Below are positions 1 through 8,086 of a stretch of 37,464 nt of DNA, in pieces; within the stretch, counting starts at the first letter, position 1, and the number at the start of each line of letters is the position of its first letter. Under the pieces are notes generated by a model. It was not told the origin of the DNA and did no database searches. It was given only the letters and a program-made list of their open reading frames with translations. A program made the position numbers and the translations under genes. The stretch is from NCBI GenBank assembly GCA_035649275.1, contig DASRJW010000140.1:1-37464 (forward strand). The letters are read 5' to 3'. This stretch comes from Candidatus Krumholzibacteriia bacterium. Lineage in GTDB: Bacteria; Krumholzibacteriota; Krumholzibacteriia; G020349025.

Positions 1-1863
1 CTCGCACTGGTTCTGGTCGCCGTCATGGGCCTCGCGGCCTGCGAGCACGGCATTTCCCCGGCGGACCTGGATTCCGCCCCGAAGCCGGCGGCGACGCCTC
101 GAGCCGGTTACATCGACGCCGGTGCCGCCGCGCAGTTGTCGCGGACGATCGGCACGCTGTCCGCCGGCAACCCCATCGCGGGCCACTGGATCGTGGCCTT
201 CCGTGACGACGTGGACGATCCCGGCGCCGAAGCGGCATCGCTGACCGCGGCGCATGGCAGCGCCCCCACCTACGTCTATGGCCAGGCACTGAAGGGCTTC
301 GCCGCCTGGCTACCTCCGGCCGCGGTCGAGGCGCTGCGGCACAATCCTCACGTGGTTGCGGTCGAGGAAGACTACGTGGCCACGCTCGCGGGGACGCAGG
401 CGGGCCCGACCTGGGGCTTGGATCGCGTGGATCAACACGCGCTGCCTCTCGACGCCAGCTACACCTTCGACAACGACGGCAGCGGCGTGCACGCCTATGT
501 CCTCGACACCGGCATCCGTACCACGCACTCGCAGTACGTCGGCCGCGCCAGCTTCGACGTCGACTTCGTCAACGACGGCTCGGGTTCCACCTTCAATGGC
601 GACTGCCATGGGCACGGAACGCACGTGGCCGGGACCATCGGCGGCAGCACCTACGGCATCGCCAAGAACGTGACGCTGCACGCGGTGCGCGTGCTGGATT
701 GCAACGGCTCGGGCTCCTACAGCGGCATCATCGCCGCGCTGGACTGGGTGGCGACCCACCACATCTCTCCCGCGGTGGCCAACATGAGCCTCGGGGGACC
801 GGCCTCGTCGTCCCTCAACACCGCGGTGGCCAACACTGTCGCCGCCGGCGTCGTCCTCGCCGTTGCCGCGGGCAACGACAACTCCGTGGCCTGCAACTAC
901 TCGCCGGCTTCCGCCGCAGCGGCTCTCACCGTCGGTGCTTCCACCAACACCGACGCGCGGGCCAGCTTCTCCAACTACGGCACCTGTGTGGATCTCTTCG
1001 CTCCGGGAGCGAGCATCCAGTCCTCGACGCACGACAGCGACGTTTCCACCGGCATCTGGAGCGGCACCTCGATGGCGACGCCCCACGTGGCCGGTGTGGC
1101 GGCGCTCGTCCGTGCCGCGAACCCCGCCCTGTCGGCGACGGAGGCCCAGAACCTGGTGCTCACGAGCGCGACGGCGGGCGTTCTGACCGGCATCGGCACC
1201 GGCTCGCCCAACCTGCTCTTGTACTCGCGACTGTCGGCCTCACCGCCACCGCCGACGCAGCCTGCAGCTCCGACCGGTCTCGGGGCGACCGCTGCGGGAG
1301 CGAACGGCATCGACCTCGCCTGGACCGATGCCTCGAACAACGAGACCGGCTTCGAGATCGAGCGCCGCATTCTCGGCGGCAGCTTCACCCGCATCGCCAC
1401 CCCCGGCGCCGGGGCCACCAGCTACCAGGACACCGGGCTGTCCGCCGGGACGAGCTACGAGTATCGCGTCCGTGCCGTGAACGGCAGCAGCGCCTCGGGC
1501 TACTCGAACGTCGCCGGCGCGACGACGGCGAGCGCAGCCCTGGTGCACGTCGCCGATCTCGTGGCGACGCGCAAGTCCATCAAGGGCGGCGTGCAGGGGA
1601 CCGCAGTGGTGACACTCCAGAATGCGGGCGGCCAGGCGGTGAGCGGCGCCACCGTGACCGGTGACTGGAAGGTGAACGGCGTGGTCAAGAAGGCCGGCCG
1701 TACCGGCATCACCGGCTCGAACGGCAGCTGCAGCATCTCTTCCGGGACGTTGAAGGGGATCAAGCCCGCGGACGTCTTGGAGTTCTGCGTCACCGGCGTC
1801 ACCAGCACTGCCTACGTTTACGATCCGAGCGGCAACGCCGCAACCTGCGACGTGGGCCAGTAA
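1..1863 (+). CDS. Secreted subtilisin-like serine protease (S8, proteinase K type), 5' end outside window
   Basis: Extracellular endopeptidase. The reading frame is open from base 1. The first codons encode a hydrophobic stretch ending in LAAC, a lipoprotein signal peptide, so the true start lies just upstream and the first internal ATG (25) is not the start. Numbering from that ATG, an inhibitor I9-like propeptide covers about residues 50-120. The catalytic triad is visible as D161 (VLDTGI), H197 (HGTHVAG) and S349 (GTSMATPH). A fibronectin type III domain follows at about 410-505, after a proline-rich linker. The last 100 residues form a beta-rich, CARDB-like tail that may aid surface attachment. 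Several cysteines in the catalytic domain fit disulfides of an exported enzyme. The family call is secure. The substrate is unknown. Confidence 0.93.
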   Translation, partial: LALVLVAVMGLAACEHGISPADLDSAPKPAATPRAGYIDAGAAAQLSRTIGTLSAGNPIAGHWIVAFRDDVDDPGAEAASLTAAHGSAPTYVYGQALKGFAAWLPPAAVEALRHNPHVVAVEEDYVATLAGTQAGPTWGLDRVDQHALPLDASYTFDNDGSGVHAYVLDTGIRTTHSQYVGRASFDVDFVNDGSGSTFNGDCHGHGTHVAGTIGGSTYGIAKNVTLHAVRVLDCNGSGSYSGIIAALDWVATHHISPAVANMSLGGPASSSLNTAVANTVAAGVVLAVAAGNDNSVACNYSPASAAAALTVGASTNTDARASFSNYGTCVDLFAPGASIQSSTHDSDVSTGIWSGTSMATPHVAGVAALVRAANPALSATEAQNLVLTSATAGVLTGIGTGSPNLLLYSRLSASPPPPTQPAAPTGLGATAAGANGIDLAWTDASNNETGFEIERRILGGSFTRIATPGAGATSYQDTGLSAGTSYEYRVRAVNGSSASGYSNVAGATTASAALVHVADLVATRKSIKGGVQGTAVVTLQNAGGQAVSGATVTGDWKVNGVVKKAGRTGITGSNGSCSISSGTLKGIKPADVLEFCVTGVTSTAYVYDPSGNAATCDVGQ

Positions 1864-1885
1864 CCGCTGGCGACCTGACCCAGCA

Positions 1886-1922
1886 AGAGCCCTCCGTGCT
1901 GCCGCACGGGGGGCTCTGCTTT
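1886..1922 (+). terminator. Probable intrinsic terminator after the protease gene
   Basis: A 13-nt stem (agagccctccgtg / cacggggggctct, one mismatch) closes a 6-nt loop 25 nt after the protease stop and is followed by gctttgt. The T-tract is short, so efficiency is uncertain. Confidence 0.55.
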
Positions 1923-2037
1923 GTGCCGGGCAGAGTTCGAGCGGCAGCGCTGGAGGCGGTGAATCTTCTACAATGCTCCGCAGCCCGGCCCGCTTCGACA
2001 TCGGGCAAGGCGGTCGACCGGCAGCGATCGGGGCAGC

Positions 2038-3018
2038 ATGGAGACAGTGCGACTGGGAACGACGGGGCTCCGCGTCACCCCCATCTGCCTCGGGGCGATG
2101 AGCTATGGCTCGAGTGCCTGGCGGCCGTGGGTCCTCGACGAGGACGCGAGCCGGCCCTTCCTGCGCCGCGCCCTGGAGCTCGGCATCAACTTCTTCGATA
2201 CCGCCGACATGTACTCCCGCGGTCGGAGCGAGGAGGTGCTCGGCCGCGCGCTGCGCGACTTCGCCCGTCGCGAGGAGGTGGTGGTGGCGACGAAGGTCTT
2301 CTTCCCCATGGGCGACGGGCCCAACGACCGCGGTCTCTCGCGGCGGCACATCCTGGAGGCCATCGATGCTTCGCTGCGCCGCCTCGGGATGGACTACGTC
2401 GACCTCTACCAAATCCACCGCTTCGACCCGCACACGCCACTCGAGGAGACGCTGGAAACGCTGCACACCGTCGTGCGCGCCGGCAAGGCGCGCTACCTCG
2501 GCGCCTCCAGCATGTTCGCCTGGCAGCTCATGAAAGCGCTGAGCCTGCAGGAACGCCACGGCTGGCATCGCTTTGTCTCGATGCAGAACCACTACAACCT
2601 GATCTATCGCGAGGAAGAACGGGAGATGCTGCCCCTCTGCCGCGCCGAAGGTCTCGGCGTTTTGCCCTGGAGCCCGCTGGCGCGCGGGCTCCTGGCCGGG
2701 ACGCGAGAGAAGGTCGATTCGCAGGCGACCCCGCGGGCGGCGGTGGACGATTATTCCCGCCAGCTCTACGAAGATGCCCTCGACCTACCCGTGGTGGAAC
2801 GCACACTCGAAGTGGCCCGCGCCCGCGGCGTACCGCCGGCGCAGGTAGCCCTCGCTTGGCTCCTGCAGCAGCCGGGCGTGACCGCGCCCATCATCGGCGC
2901 GACAAAGCTCGAGCACCTCGACGACGCGGTAGCGGCTGCCAGCCTACGTCTCGACGCCGAGGAGTGCCTGAGCCTCGAGGCGCCTTACCGCCCCCACCGC
3001 GTGCTCGGACATCGCTGA
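2038..3018 (+). CDS. Aldo/keto reductase
   Basis: NAD(P)H-dependent oxidoreductase of the AKR superfamily, 326 residues, a normal length for the family, with a (beta/alpha)8 barrel. The catalytic tetrad is visible: Asp in FDTADMY, Tyr four residues later, Lys in VVATKVF and His in QIHRFD. The C-terminal cofactor segment contains the typical IIGATKLEHLDDAV stretch. The ATG at 2038 begins the conserved first strand (TVRLGTTGLRVTPICLG). A -10-like TACAAT lies at 1969-1974 without a clear -35. It is monocistronic and convergent with the MFS gene. The subgroup resembles YhdN/Tas-type general reductases, and the substrate cannot be deduced. Confidence 0.93.
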   Translation: METVRLGTTGLRVTPICLGAMSYGSSAWRPWVLDEDASRPFLRRALELGINFFDTADMYSRGRSEEVLGRALRDFARREEVVVATKVFFPMGDGPNDRGLSRRHILEAIDASLRRLGMDYVDLYQIHRFDPHTPLEETLETLHTVVRAGKARYLGASSMFAWQLMKALSLQERHGWHRFVSMQNHYNLIYREEEREMLPLCRAEGLGVLPWSPLARGLLAGTREKVDSQATPRAAVDDYSRQLYEDALDLPVVERTLEVARARGVPPAQVALAWLLQQPGVTAPIIGATKLEHLDDAVAAASLRLDAEECLSLEAPYRPHRVLGHR

Positions 3019-3083
3019 AGTTTTCGAATCCCCCGCCCTGCATCCAGTCGAGGTCGAAAGCGGACCCGCGAGGTCGTGGGAGC

Positions 3084-4334
3084 TCAGGCAGCGACGGGTT
3101 CCTTCTCCGGTGCGGGCTCGTCGTGCGTGGCCGGCGCCGCGGGCAAGCGGGTGAGCAGTGCGCACGAAATCACCGCGAAGCTGAGGGAGCAGATGCGGAG
3201 CACCACATCGAAGCCGATGAGGTCGGACAGGGTCGAGAGGAGGAGCGCCGCGTAGGGCAGGAGGCCGGTGAAAGTCATGGCGAAGATGCCCATGACGCGG
3301 CCGCGCAGCTCGTTGGGGACCCGGTGCTGGATCGTCTGCGAGATCCTCCCCATGAGCGACGACACGGAGAAGGACAAGCAGGCCACGAACACCACCGCCA
3401 CCGCCAGCTGCCGCGTCAGAGCCAGGCCGAAGAGACCGGCGCTGCAGCCCAGGACGCCAATGAACAGCCAGCGTCGCAGCGTGCGGGCGTTGCCGAAGAG
3501 CAGGACGATGGCGCCGGTCAGCGCGCCGAGGCCGGAGGCGCTCATGACCGCACCCATGCCCCGAGCGTCGGTGGCGAGGAAGTGCCGCGCGTAATACACC
3601 ATGAGGACGATGAGATAGGGGAAGACGAAGATCATGGTGATGGCGGTGAGCAGCATAAGCTTTCCCACCACGGGCTCCGCGCGCACGTAGCGGAAGCCGG
3701 CGCCCATGCCGCCGCGCGGGCGCGCGCCCGCCTCCCCGGCCGGACGCTGACGGTCCGGGATGAGGAGCAGCGTCGCGATCACGGCGAGGAAGGAGAGACC
3801 ATTGGCCAGGAAGGCGCTGCCCTCGCCGAATTGCGCCACGAGGATGCCGGCGAGCGCCGGGCCCACCAGACGCGAGCCATGGAAGATGGCCTGCATGAGT
3901 GCCACCGCTTGGGGAATCTCGTCGCGGCGCACGAGCTCGGGGGGAAACGCCTGCGCCGCCGGGAGATCGAAGGCGGTGACCACGCCGAGGAGGGTGGCGA
4001 TGAGGAAGACGTGCCACAGCGCGATGCCTTCGGCGAAGACGAGCCCCGCCAGGGTGAAGGCGAGGAGCATCATGCCGATCTGGGTGACGATGAGGATGCG
4101 GCGCTTCTCCCGATGATCGGCCAGCGTGCCGCCGACGACAGAAAGAAGAAGGATCGGCAGCGTGCTCACCACGTTGAGGGCGCCCAGCACCGATGCGGAT
4201 CGCGACAGACCGGTCACCACCCAGCTTTGCGCCATGACCTGCATCCAGGTGCCGGTGAGCGAGATCGCTTGCCCGGCCCAGTAGAGGCGGTAGTCCCGGT
4301 TGTGGAGCACGTGCAGGGCCGCTGGCAGCCGCAT
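3084..4334 (-). CDS. MFS transporter, EntS-like exporter family
   Basis: Inner-membrane secondary transporter of 416 residues with about 12 predicted helices. The N-terminus (HNRDYRLYWAGQAISLTGTWMQ) and the loop after helix 2 (GGTLADHREKRR, motif A) are typical of the MFS_3 group, which includes the enterobactin exporter EntS and macrolide efflux proteins. The C-terminus is a short charged cytoplasmic tail. The ATG at 4334 is preceded by GGGAGA eight bases upstream. No siderophore or antibiotic genes lie nearby, so the substrate is unknown. The gene is divergent from the zinc-ribbon gene and convergent with the aldo/keto reductase gene. Confidence 0.9.
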   Translation of the reverse strand: MRLPAALHVLHNRDYRLYWAGQAISLTGTWMQVMAQSWVVTGLSRSASVLGALNVVSTLPILLLSVVGGTLADHREKRRILIVTQIGMMLLAFTLAGLVFAEGIALWHVFLIATLLGVVTAFDLPAAQAFPPELVRRDEIPQAVALMQAIFHGSRLVGPALAGILVAQFGEGSAFLANGLSFLAVIATLLLIPDRQRPAGEAGARPRGGMGAGFRYVRAEPVVGKLMLLTAITMIFVFPYLIVLMVYYARHFLATDARGMGAVMSASGLGALTGAIVLLFGNARTLRRWLFIGVLGCSAGLFGLALTRQLAVAVVFVACLSFSVSSLMGRISQTIQHRVPNELRGRVMGIFAMTFTGLLPYAALLLSTLSDLIGFDVVLRICSLSFAVISCALLTRLPAAPATHDEPAPEKEPVAA

Positions 4335-4451
4335 GATTCGGTTCTCCCGTACGAGGTGCGGAGCTTAGCATGGGGATACCGGGCTTCGGCACCGAGCGGG
4401 CGGTGCCCGGGCGGCGCTGCGCGGCGCACGGACATGAACCAGGAGGAGACC

Positions 4452-4679
4452 ATGGCCACACTCTCGCCTTGCCCCTGCGGCAGCAAGCACCTCTACAAGA
4501 GCGTCGAAGTGAGCGCCGGCGGTGGGCATGCACCCAACTACTTGCCCGGTCTCGGCAGCTGGTTGTCGTCGGAGAAGTTCTTCCTTGTCCTGTGCAAGGA
4601 CTGCGGCCTGACGCGCTTCTACGCGCGGTCGCACGCGATGGAGAAGCTCGGCGAGTCGAAGAAGTGGATCCGACTCTGA
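4452..4679 (+). CDS. Small zinc-ribbon protein
   Basis: A 75-residue protein with two cysteine pairs, C7-x-C9 and C48-x2-C51, forming a probable four-cysteine zinc ribbon. It resembles small predicted nucleic-acid-binding Zn-ribbon proteins (COG3478/YpzJ type), with a conserved C-terminal half (VLCKDCGLTRFYA). The start was chosen at 4452 because AGGAGGAG lies at 4441-4448. An in-frame ATG at 4434 would bury that ribosome site inside the coding region. The long open frame upstream on this strand (from 1896) is a GC-rich artefact, and only this last part is coding. Function unknown. Confidence 0.75.
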   Translation: MATLSPCPCGSKHLYKSVEVSAGGGHAPNYLPGLGSWLSSEKFFLVLCKDCGLTRFYARSHAMEKLGESKKWIRL

Positions 4680-4780
4680 GCCCGCGGTCGAGCGCACCGC
4701 TTCCCCGTCCGGGCTGACCTATACTGGGGAGACGGTCCGGGATCGGGCGATCCGCGGCCGTGATGGCCGCGGGAGGCTGC

Positions 4781-7700
4781 ATGCCGCAGGGTGCACGCTC
4801 GCTCTTTTCGCTCCTCTTCTTCCTGAGCGGAGCGGCGGGTCTCGTCTACGAGGTCTGCTGGACGCGCCTCCTGATCCTGCCCATGGGCAGCACGGTCTAC
4901 TCCATGACGGCGGTGCTCACGGCGTTCATGGGAGGGCTGGCGCTCGGCGCCTTCCTGGCCGGGCGTTGGATCGATCGCCACGGCCGGCCGCTGCGCGTCT
5001 ACGCCCTGCTCGAGCTCGGCATCGGCGCCTTCTGTCTCGTGCTCCCCTGGGTCGTGCAGGCGGAGCAACCCCTGTTCCGCTGGGTGTACCAGAACTTCGC
5101 CACCTCTTTCCTGCCCTTCCATCTGTTCAAGTTCTTCGCTTGCGGCGTCGTCATCCTCGTCCCCGCCACGCTCATGGGCGCCACGCTCCCCGTGCTCTGC
5201 CGCTATTTCATGGACGACGCGGGGCGCATCGGCAACTCCCTCGGCTGGTTGTACGCGGTGAACGCCTTCGGGGCGGTGGCCGGATCGCTGCTCGCCGGCT
5301 TCGTTCTCATTCCCCAGCTCGGACTGCGCGGCGCCATGCTCGTCGGCGTCGGCACCAGCCTGAGCGTGGCGGCCATCGCCTGGCTGGCGCAGTCGCGTTT
5401 CCCCGCGCACTCGGCTTCCCGCGGCGAAGGCAAGCCGGAGAAGAAGGCAGCGCCGCCGCGTCCGTCACTGGCGGCGACGCTCGATGCCACACGTCAGTCG
5501 ACCCACGTCCGTGTCCTGCTCCTGGGCTACGGGCTCTCCGGTCTCGCGGCCATGCTGTTCCAGATCGCCTGGACACGGGTTCTCGTTCTCGTCGTCGGCT
5601 CCTCGGTGTACGCCCTCGCGCTCGTGGTGAGCGCCTTCATCCTGGGTCTCGCCGTCGGCAGCAGCATTGCCTCCCGCGTCGCCGACCGCCTGCGGAACCC
5701 GAGCACCGCCTTTGCACTGGCTGAGCTCGGCATTGGTTTCACCGCCCTCGCCATGGTGCCGGTCTTCCAGAGCTTCCCCGAATGGATGCTGCGTTTGGTG
5801 CCGCAGCTGGCCCAGGACTTCTGGCGCTTCCAGCTGGTGCAATTCGCCCTCATCTTCGTCGCCCTCCTGCTCCCGACCGCCTGCATGGGCATGTGTCTGC
5901 CCCTGGTGGGCCGAGCCTTGCTGCGCGGCGTCGAGCAGACCGGCGCGACGGTGGGAACGGCGTACTCGGCGAACACGGTCGGCACGATCGTCGGCGCCTT
6001 CTGCGGCGGCTTCGTCCTGCTGCCGCATCTCGGTGTGCACCGCACCATTCTCCTCGGCGCCCTCCTCAACATCGGGGTGGCGGCAGCGATCCTGAGCACT
6101 TCGTGGCGGCGTCGGTTGGGAGGGGGAGCCGCGGCCGCCGTGGTGGCAGCCGGCGTCTTGACCGCGCTCCTGCTGCCGCGCTTCGACCCACTGACGTTGA
6201 CGAGCGGCGCCTTTCTCTACGCCGACCGCTATCGGCAGGCCGGCGGGCAGACGGGGTCCTTGGGTCAGAGCCAGGGTCGCAACCTTGGCGCGGCTCCCGA
6301 CCGCAGCCGCGCTGCGAATACCGGTCAAAGCCAGGAGCGCAGGGACCCTCGGAGCTTGGCGGAAATCCTGCGGCAGGAATACTCCATCCTGCTCTTCGAG
6401 GAGGGGCTCAACTCGACGATCACGGTGAAGGAAAGTCCGAGCGGGGGGCGCTATCTGGCCATCAACGGCAAGGTGGACGGCTCGGACGACAAGGACATGT
6501 CCACGCAGGTCCTGAGCGGGCACGTGAGCTGCCTGCTGCACCCGGAGCCGCACGACGTCGCGGTGATCGGCCTGGCCACGGGCGTGACGCTGCACTCGGT
6601 GGCGCAATACCCGAGCGTGCGCCGCATCGACTGCATCGAGATCGTGCCGGAGATGGCCAAGGCGGCCCGGCTGTTCGCGCATGTGAACGGTGACGTGCTC
6701 GATGATCCGCGCTTGCACCTGGTCATGCAGGATGCGCGCAACCATCTGTCGCTCACCCGCCAGACCTACGACCTCATCATCTCCGAGCCTTCCAACCCGT
6801 GGATGGCAGGGGTGGCGAGCCTCTACACCCGGGAATTCCTCACCTCGTGCCGCGACCGGCTCCTACCGCGAGGAACCATGATGGTCTTCCTCCATCTCTA
6901 CAGCATGGACCTCACGACCTTCCGTGGTCTGATCCGGACCTTCCAGAGCGTCTTTCCCCAGACGAGCCTGTGGGAGACCGCGTTCGGTTCCGACTACGTT
7001 CTCCTCGGGGCCAAGGACGAGCTACAGATCGAGTGGCGCGAGCTCGTGGGACGGCTGGCCCGGCCGGCGATCGCCCGCGATCTGGCGCGGGTTGGAATGC
7101 ACGATGCCGGGGATTTCCTCCAAACGCTCATTGCCGGGCCCGACGAGCTGCGCCATTTCGCGGCGGAGGGGATCGTCTACACGGACGATCACAATCGGCT
7201 CGAGTTCGATGCGCCGCGCTCCGTCTATCGGCACGCCGAGCTCGGCGACATGAAGCGGTTGCACGATCTTCGCGCTCCCGGGCTGCCGCCGTGGCTGCAC
7301 CTTCCTCCCGAAGGCCTGACCGACGCGGAGCAGGCGATGCTGCAGGCCACCGAAGCCGCGCAGGGCCTCTTTTGGCAGGGGTTGGCCAGCATGTCGCGCG
7401 GTCGGGCGCTCGAGGCGACGAGCCACTTCATCGCGGCGCTGGAGCAGGATCCGTGGGTCGCAGGACTGGCGGAGGACCTGGTCGAGTCGGCCCGGTCGGC
7501 GACCGACGCCATGGTGGCGGCCGGCGACACCTCCGGCGCGATCGCGCTCTACGAGAGGATCGTGCGCCTGAATCCCGACCTCCCGGAGATCCAGAGCCGA
7601 TTGGGGTATCTGCTCGGGAATGCCGGACGCCTGGCCGAGGCAGAGGTGGCGTACCGGCACGCCGTCTCGGTGCAGCCGCGCAACGTCTCGTTGCGCTCCA

Positions 7701-8047
7701 ACCTGGCACTGGCGATGGCGCGACAGGGCGAGTTCGACGAAGCCGCCACGCAGCTCCAAGCAGTGCTGGCGCAGCGGCCGCAGGATTTCCGCGCCCACTA
7801 CTATTTGGCCACGCTGCATCTGGAGACCGGGGATCTCGCCCAGGCGGAGAAGCACGGGGCCGCCGCGACGCAGGTCGATCCACAAGCCGCCGACGGCTGG
7901 CTCCTCCTCGGCGAGGTGCTGTGCGCCGAAGGCGAGGGCCGTCGCGGTGCCGAGGCCCTCGAGCGTGCCCGCTCCCAGGGAGCACCGCCAGAGCGCGTGC
8001 AGTCCTTGCTCGCCGACTGCGACGCGAAGCGACGCACGGGATCGTAG
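4781..8047 (+). CDS. Fused polytopic membrane / spermidine-synthase-like / TPR protein
   Basis: A 1088-residue three-part protein. The first ~465 residues are two homologous multi-helix blocks, with repeated motifs SGAAGLVYEVCWTRLL and SGLAAMLFQIAWTRVL at about residues 11 and 247, which suggests an internal duplication. A class I SAM-type fold follows at about 520-790 with a glycine motif (VIGLATG) near 596 and a SEPSNPW motif near 668, the hallmark of membrane-fused spermidine synthase-like proteins. The last ~230 residues are TPR repeats. A low-complexity Gln/Gly/Ser/Arg insert joins the membrane and SAM parts. The start at 4781 is favoured by GGAGG 4 nt upstream. GTG 4760 and ATG 4763 are alternatives. 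Real aminopropyltransferase activity is uncertain for this family. The gene is convergent with the kinase operon. Confidence 0.88.
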   Translation: MPQGARSLFSLLFFLSGAAGLVYEVCWTRLLILPMGSTVYSMTAVLTAFMGGLALGAFLAGRWIDRHGRPLRVYALLELGIGAFCLVLPWVVQAEQPLFRWVYQNFATSFLPFHLFKFFACGVVILVPATLMGATLPVLCRYFMDDAGRIGNSLGWLYAVNAFGAVAGSLLAGFVLIPQLGLRGAMLVGVGTSLSVAAIAWLAQSRFPAHSASRGEGKPEKKAAPPRPSLAATLDATRQSTHVRVLLLGYGLSGLAAMLFQIAWTRVLVLVVGSSVYALALVVSAFILGLAVGSSIASRVADRLRNPSTAFALAELGIGFTALAMVPVFQSFPEWMLRLVPQLAQDFWRFQLVQFALIFVALLLPTACMGMCLPLVGRALLRGVEQTGATVGTAYSANTVGTIVGAFCGGFVLLPHLGVHRTILLGALLNIGVAAAILSTSWRRRLGGGAAAAVVAAGVLTALLLPRFDPLTLTSGAFLYADRYRQAGGQTGSLGQSQGRNLGAAPDRSRAANTGQSQERRDPRSLAEILRQEYSILLFEEGLNSTITVKESPSGGRYLAINGKVDGSDDKDMSTQVLSGHVSCLLHPEPHDVAVIGLATGVTLHSVAQYPSVRRIDCIEIVPEMAKAARLFAHVNGDVLDDPRLHLVMQDARNHLSLTRQTYDLIISEPSNPWMAGVASLYTREFLTSCRDRLLPRGTMMVFLHLYSMDLTTFRGLIRTFQSVFPQTSLWETAFGSDYVLLGAKDELQIEWRELVGRLARPAIARDLARVGMHDAGDFLQTLIAGPDELRHFAAEGIVYTDDHNRLEFDAPRSVYRHAELGDMKRLHDLRAPGLPPWLHLPPEGLTDAEQAMLQATEAAQGLFWQGLASMSRGRALEATSHFIAALEQDPWVAGLAEDLVESARSATDAMVAAGDTSGAIALYERIVRLNPDLPEIQSRLGYLLGNAGRLAEAEVAYRHAVSVQPRNVSLRSNLALAMARQGEFDEAATQLQAVLAQRPQDFRAHYYLATLHLETGDLAQAEKHGAAATQVDPQAADGWLLLGEVLCAEGEGRRGAEALERARSQGAPPERVQSLLADCDAKRRTGS

Positions 8048-8086
8048 CCCCATCGCAGAGGTCGGAGTCAGCGCCAGCGCGTGCAC

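Noticed and set aside
1240-2592. 450-codon minus-strand open frame opposite the protease and reductase
   Set aside because: Its composition follows from the GC-rich third positions of the real genes on the other strand, with no motif and no ribosome site.
1896-4451. Very long plus-strand open frame across the aldo/keto reductase and MFS genes
   Set aside because: It is Arg/Pro/His-rich with no family-like sequence, and it overlaps two well-supported genes. Only its last 75 codons (4452-4679) have a ribosome site and cysteine motifs.
2944-4782. 612-codon minus-strand open frame overlapping the MFS gene
   Set aside because: It is a different frame from the MFS gene and has no membrane helices or recognisable domain.
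5465-6745. 426-codon minus-strand open frame opposite the spermidine-synthase fusion
   Set aside because: It is His/Gln/Glu-rich shadow sequence of the fusion gene's codon bias.
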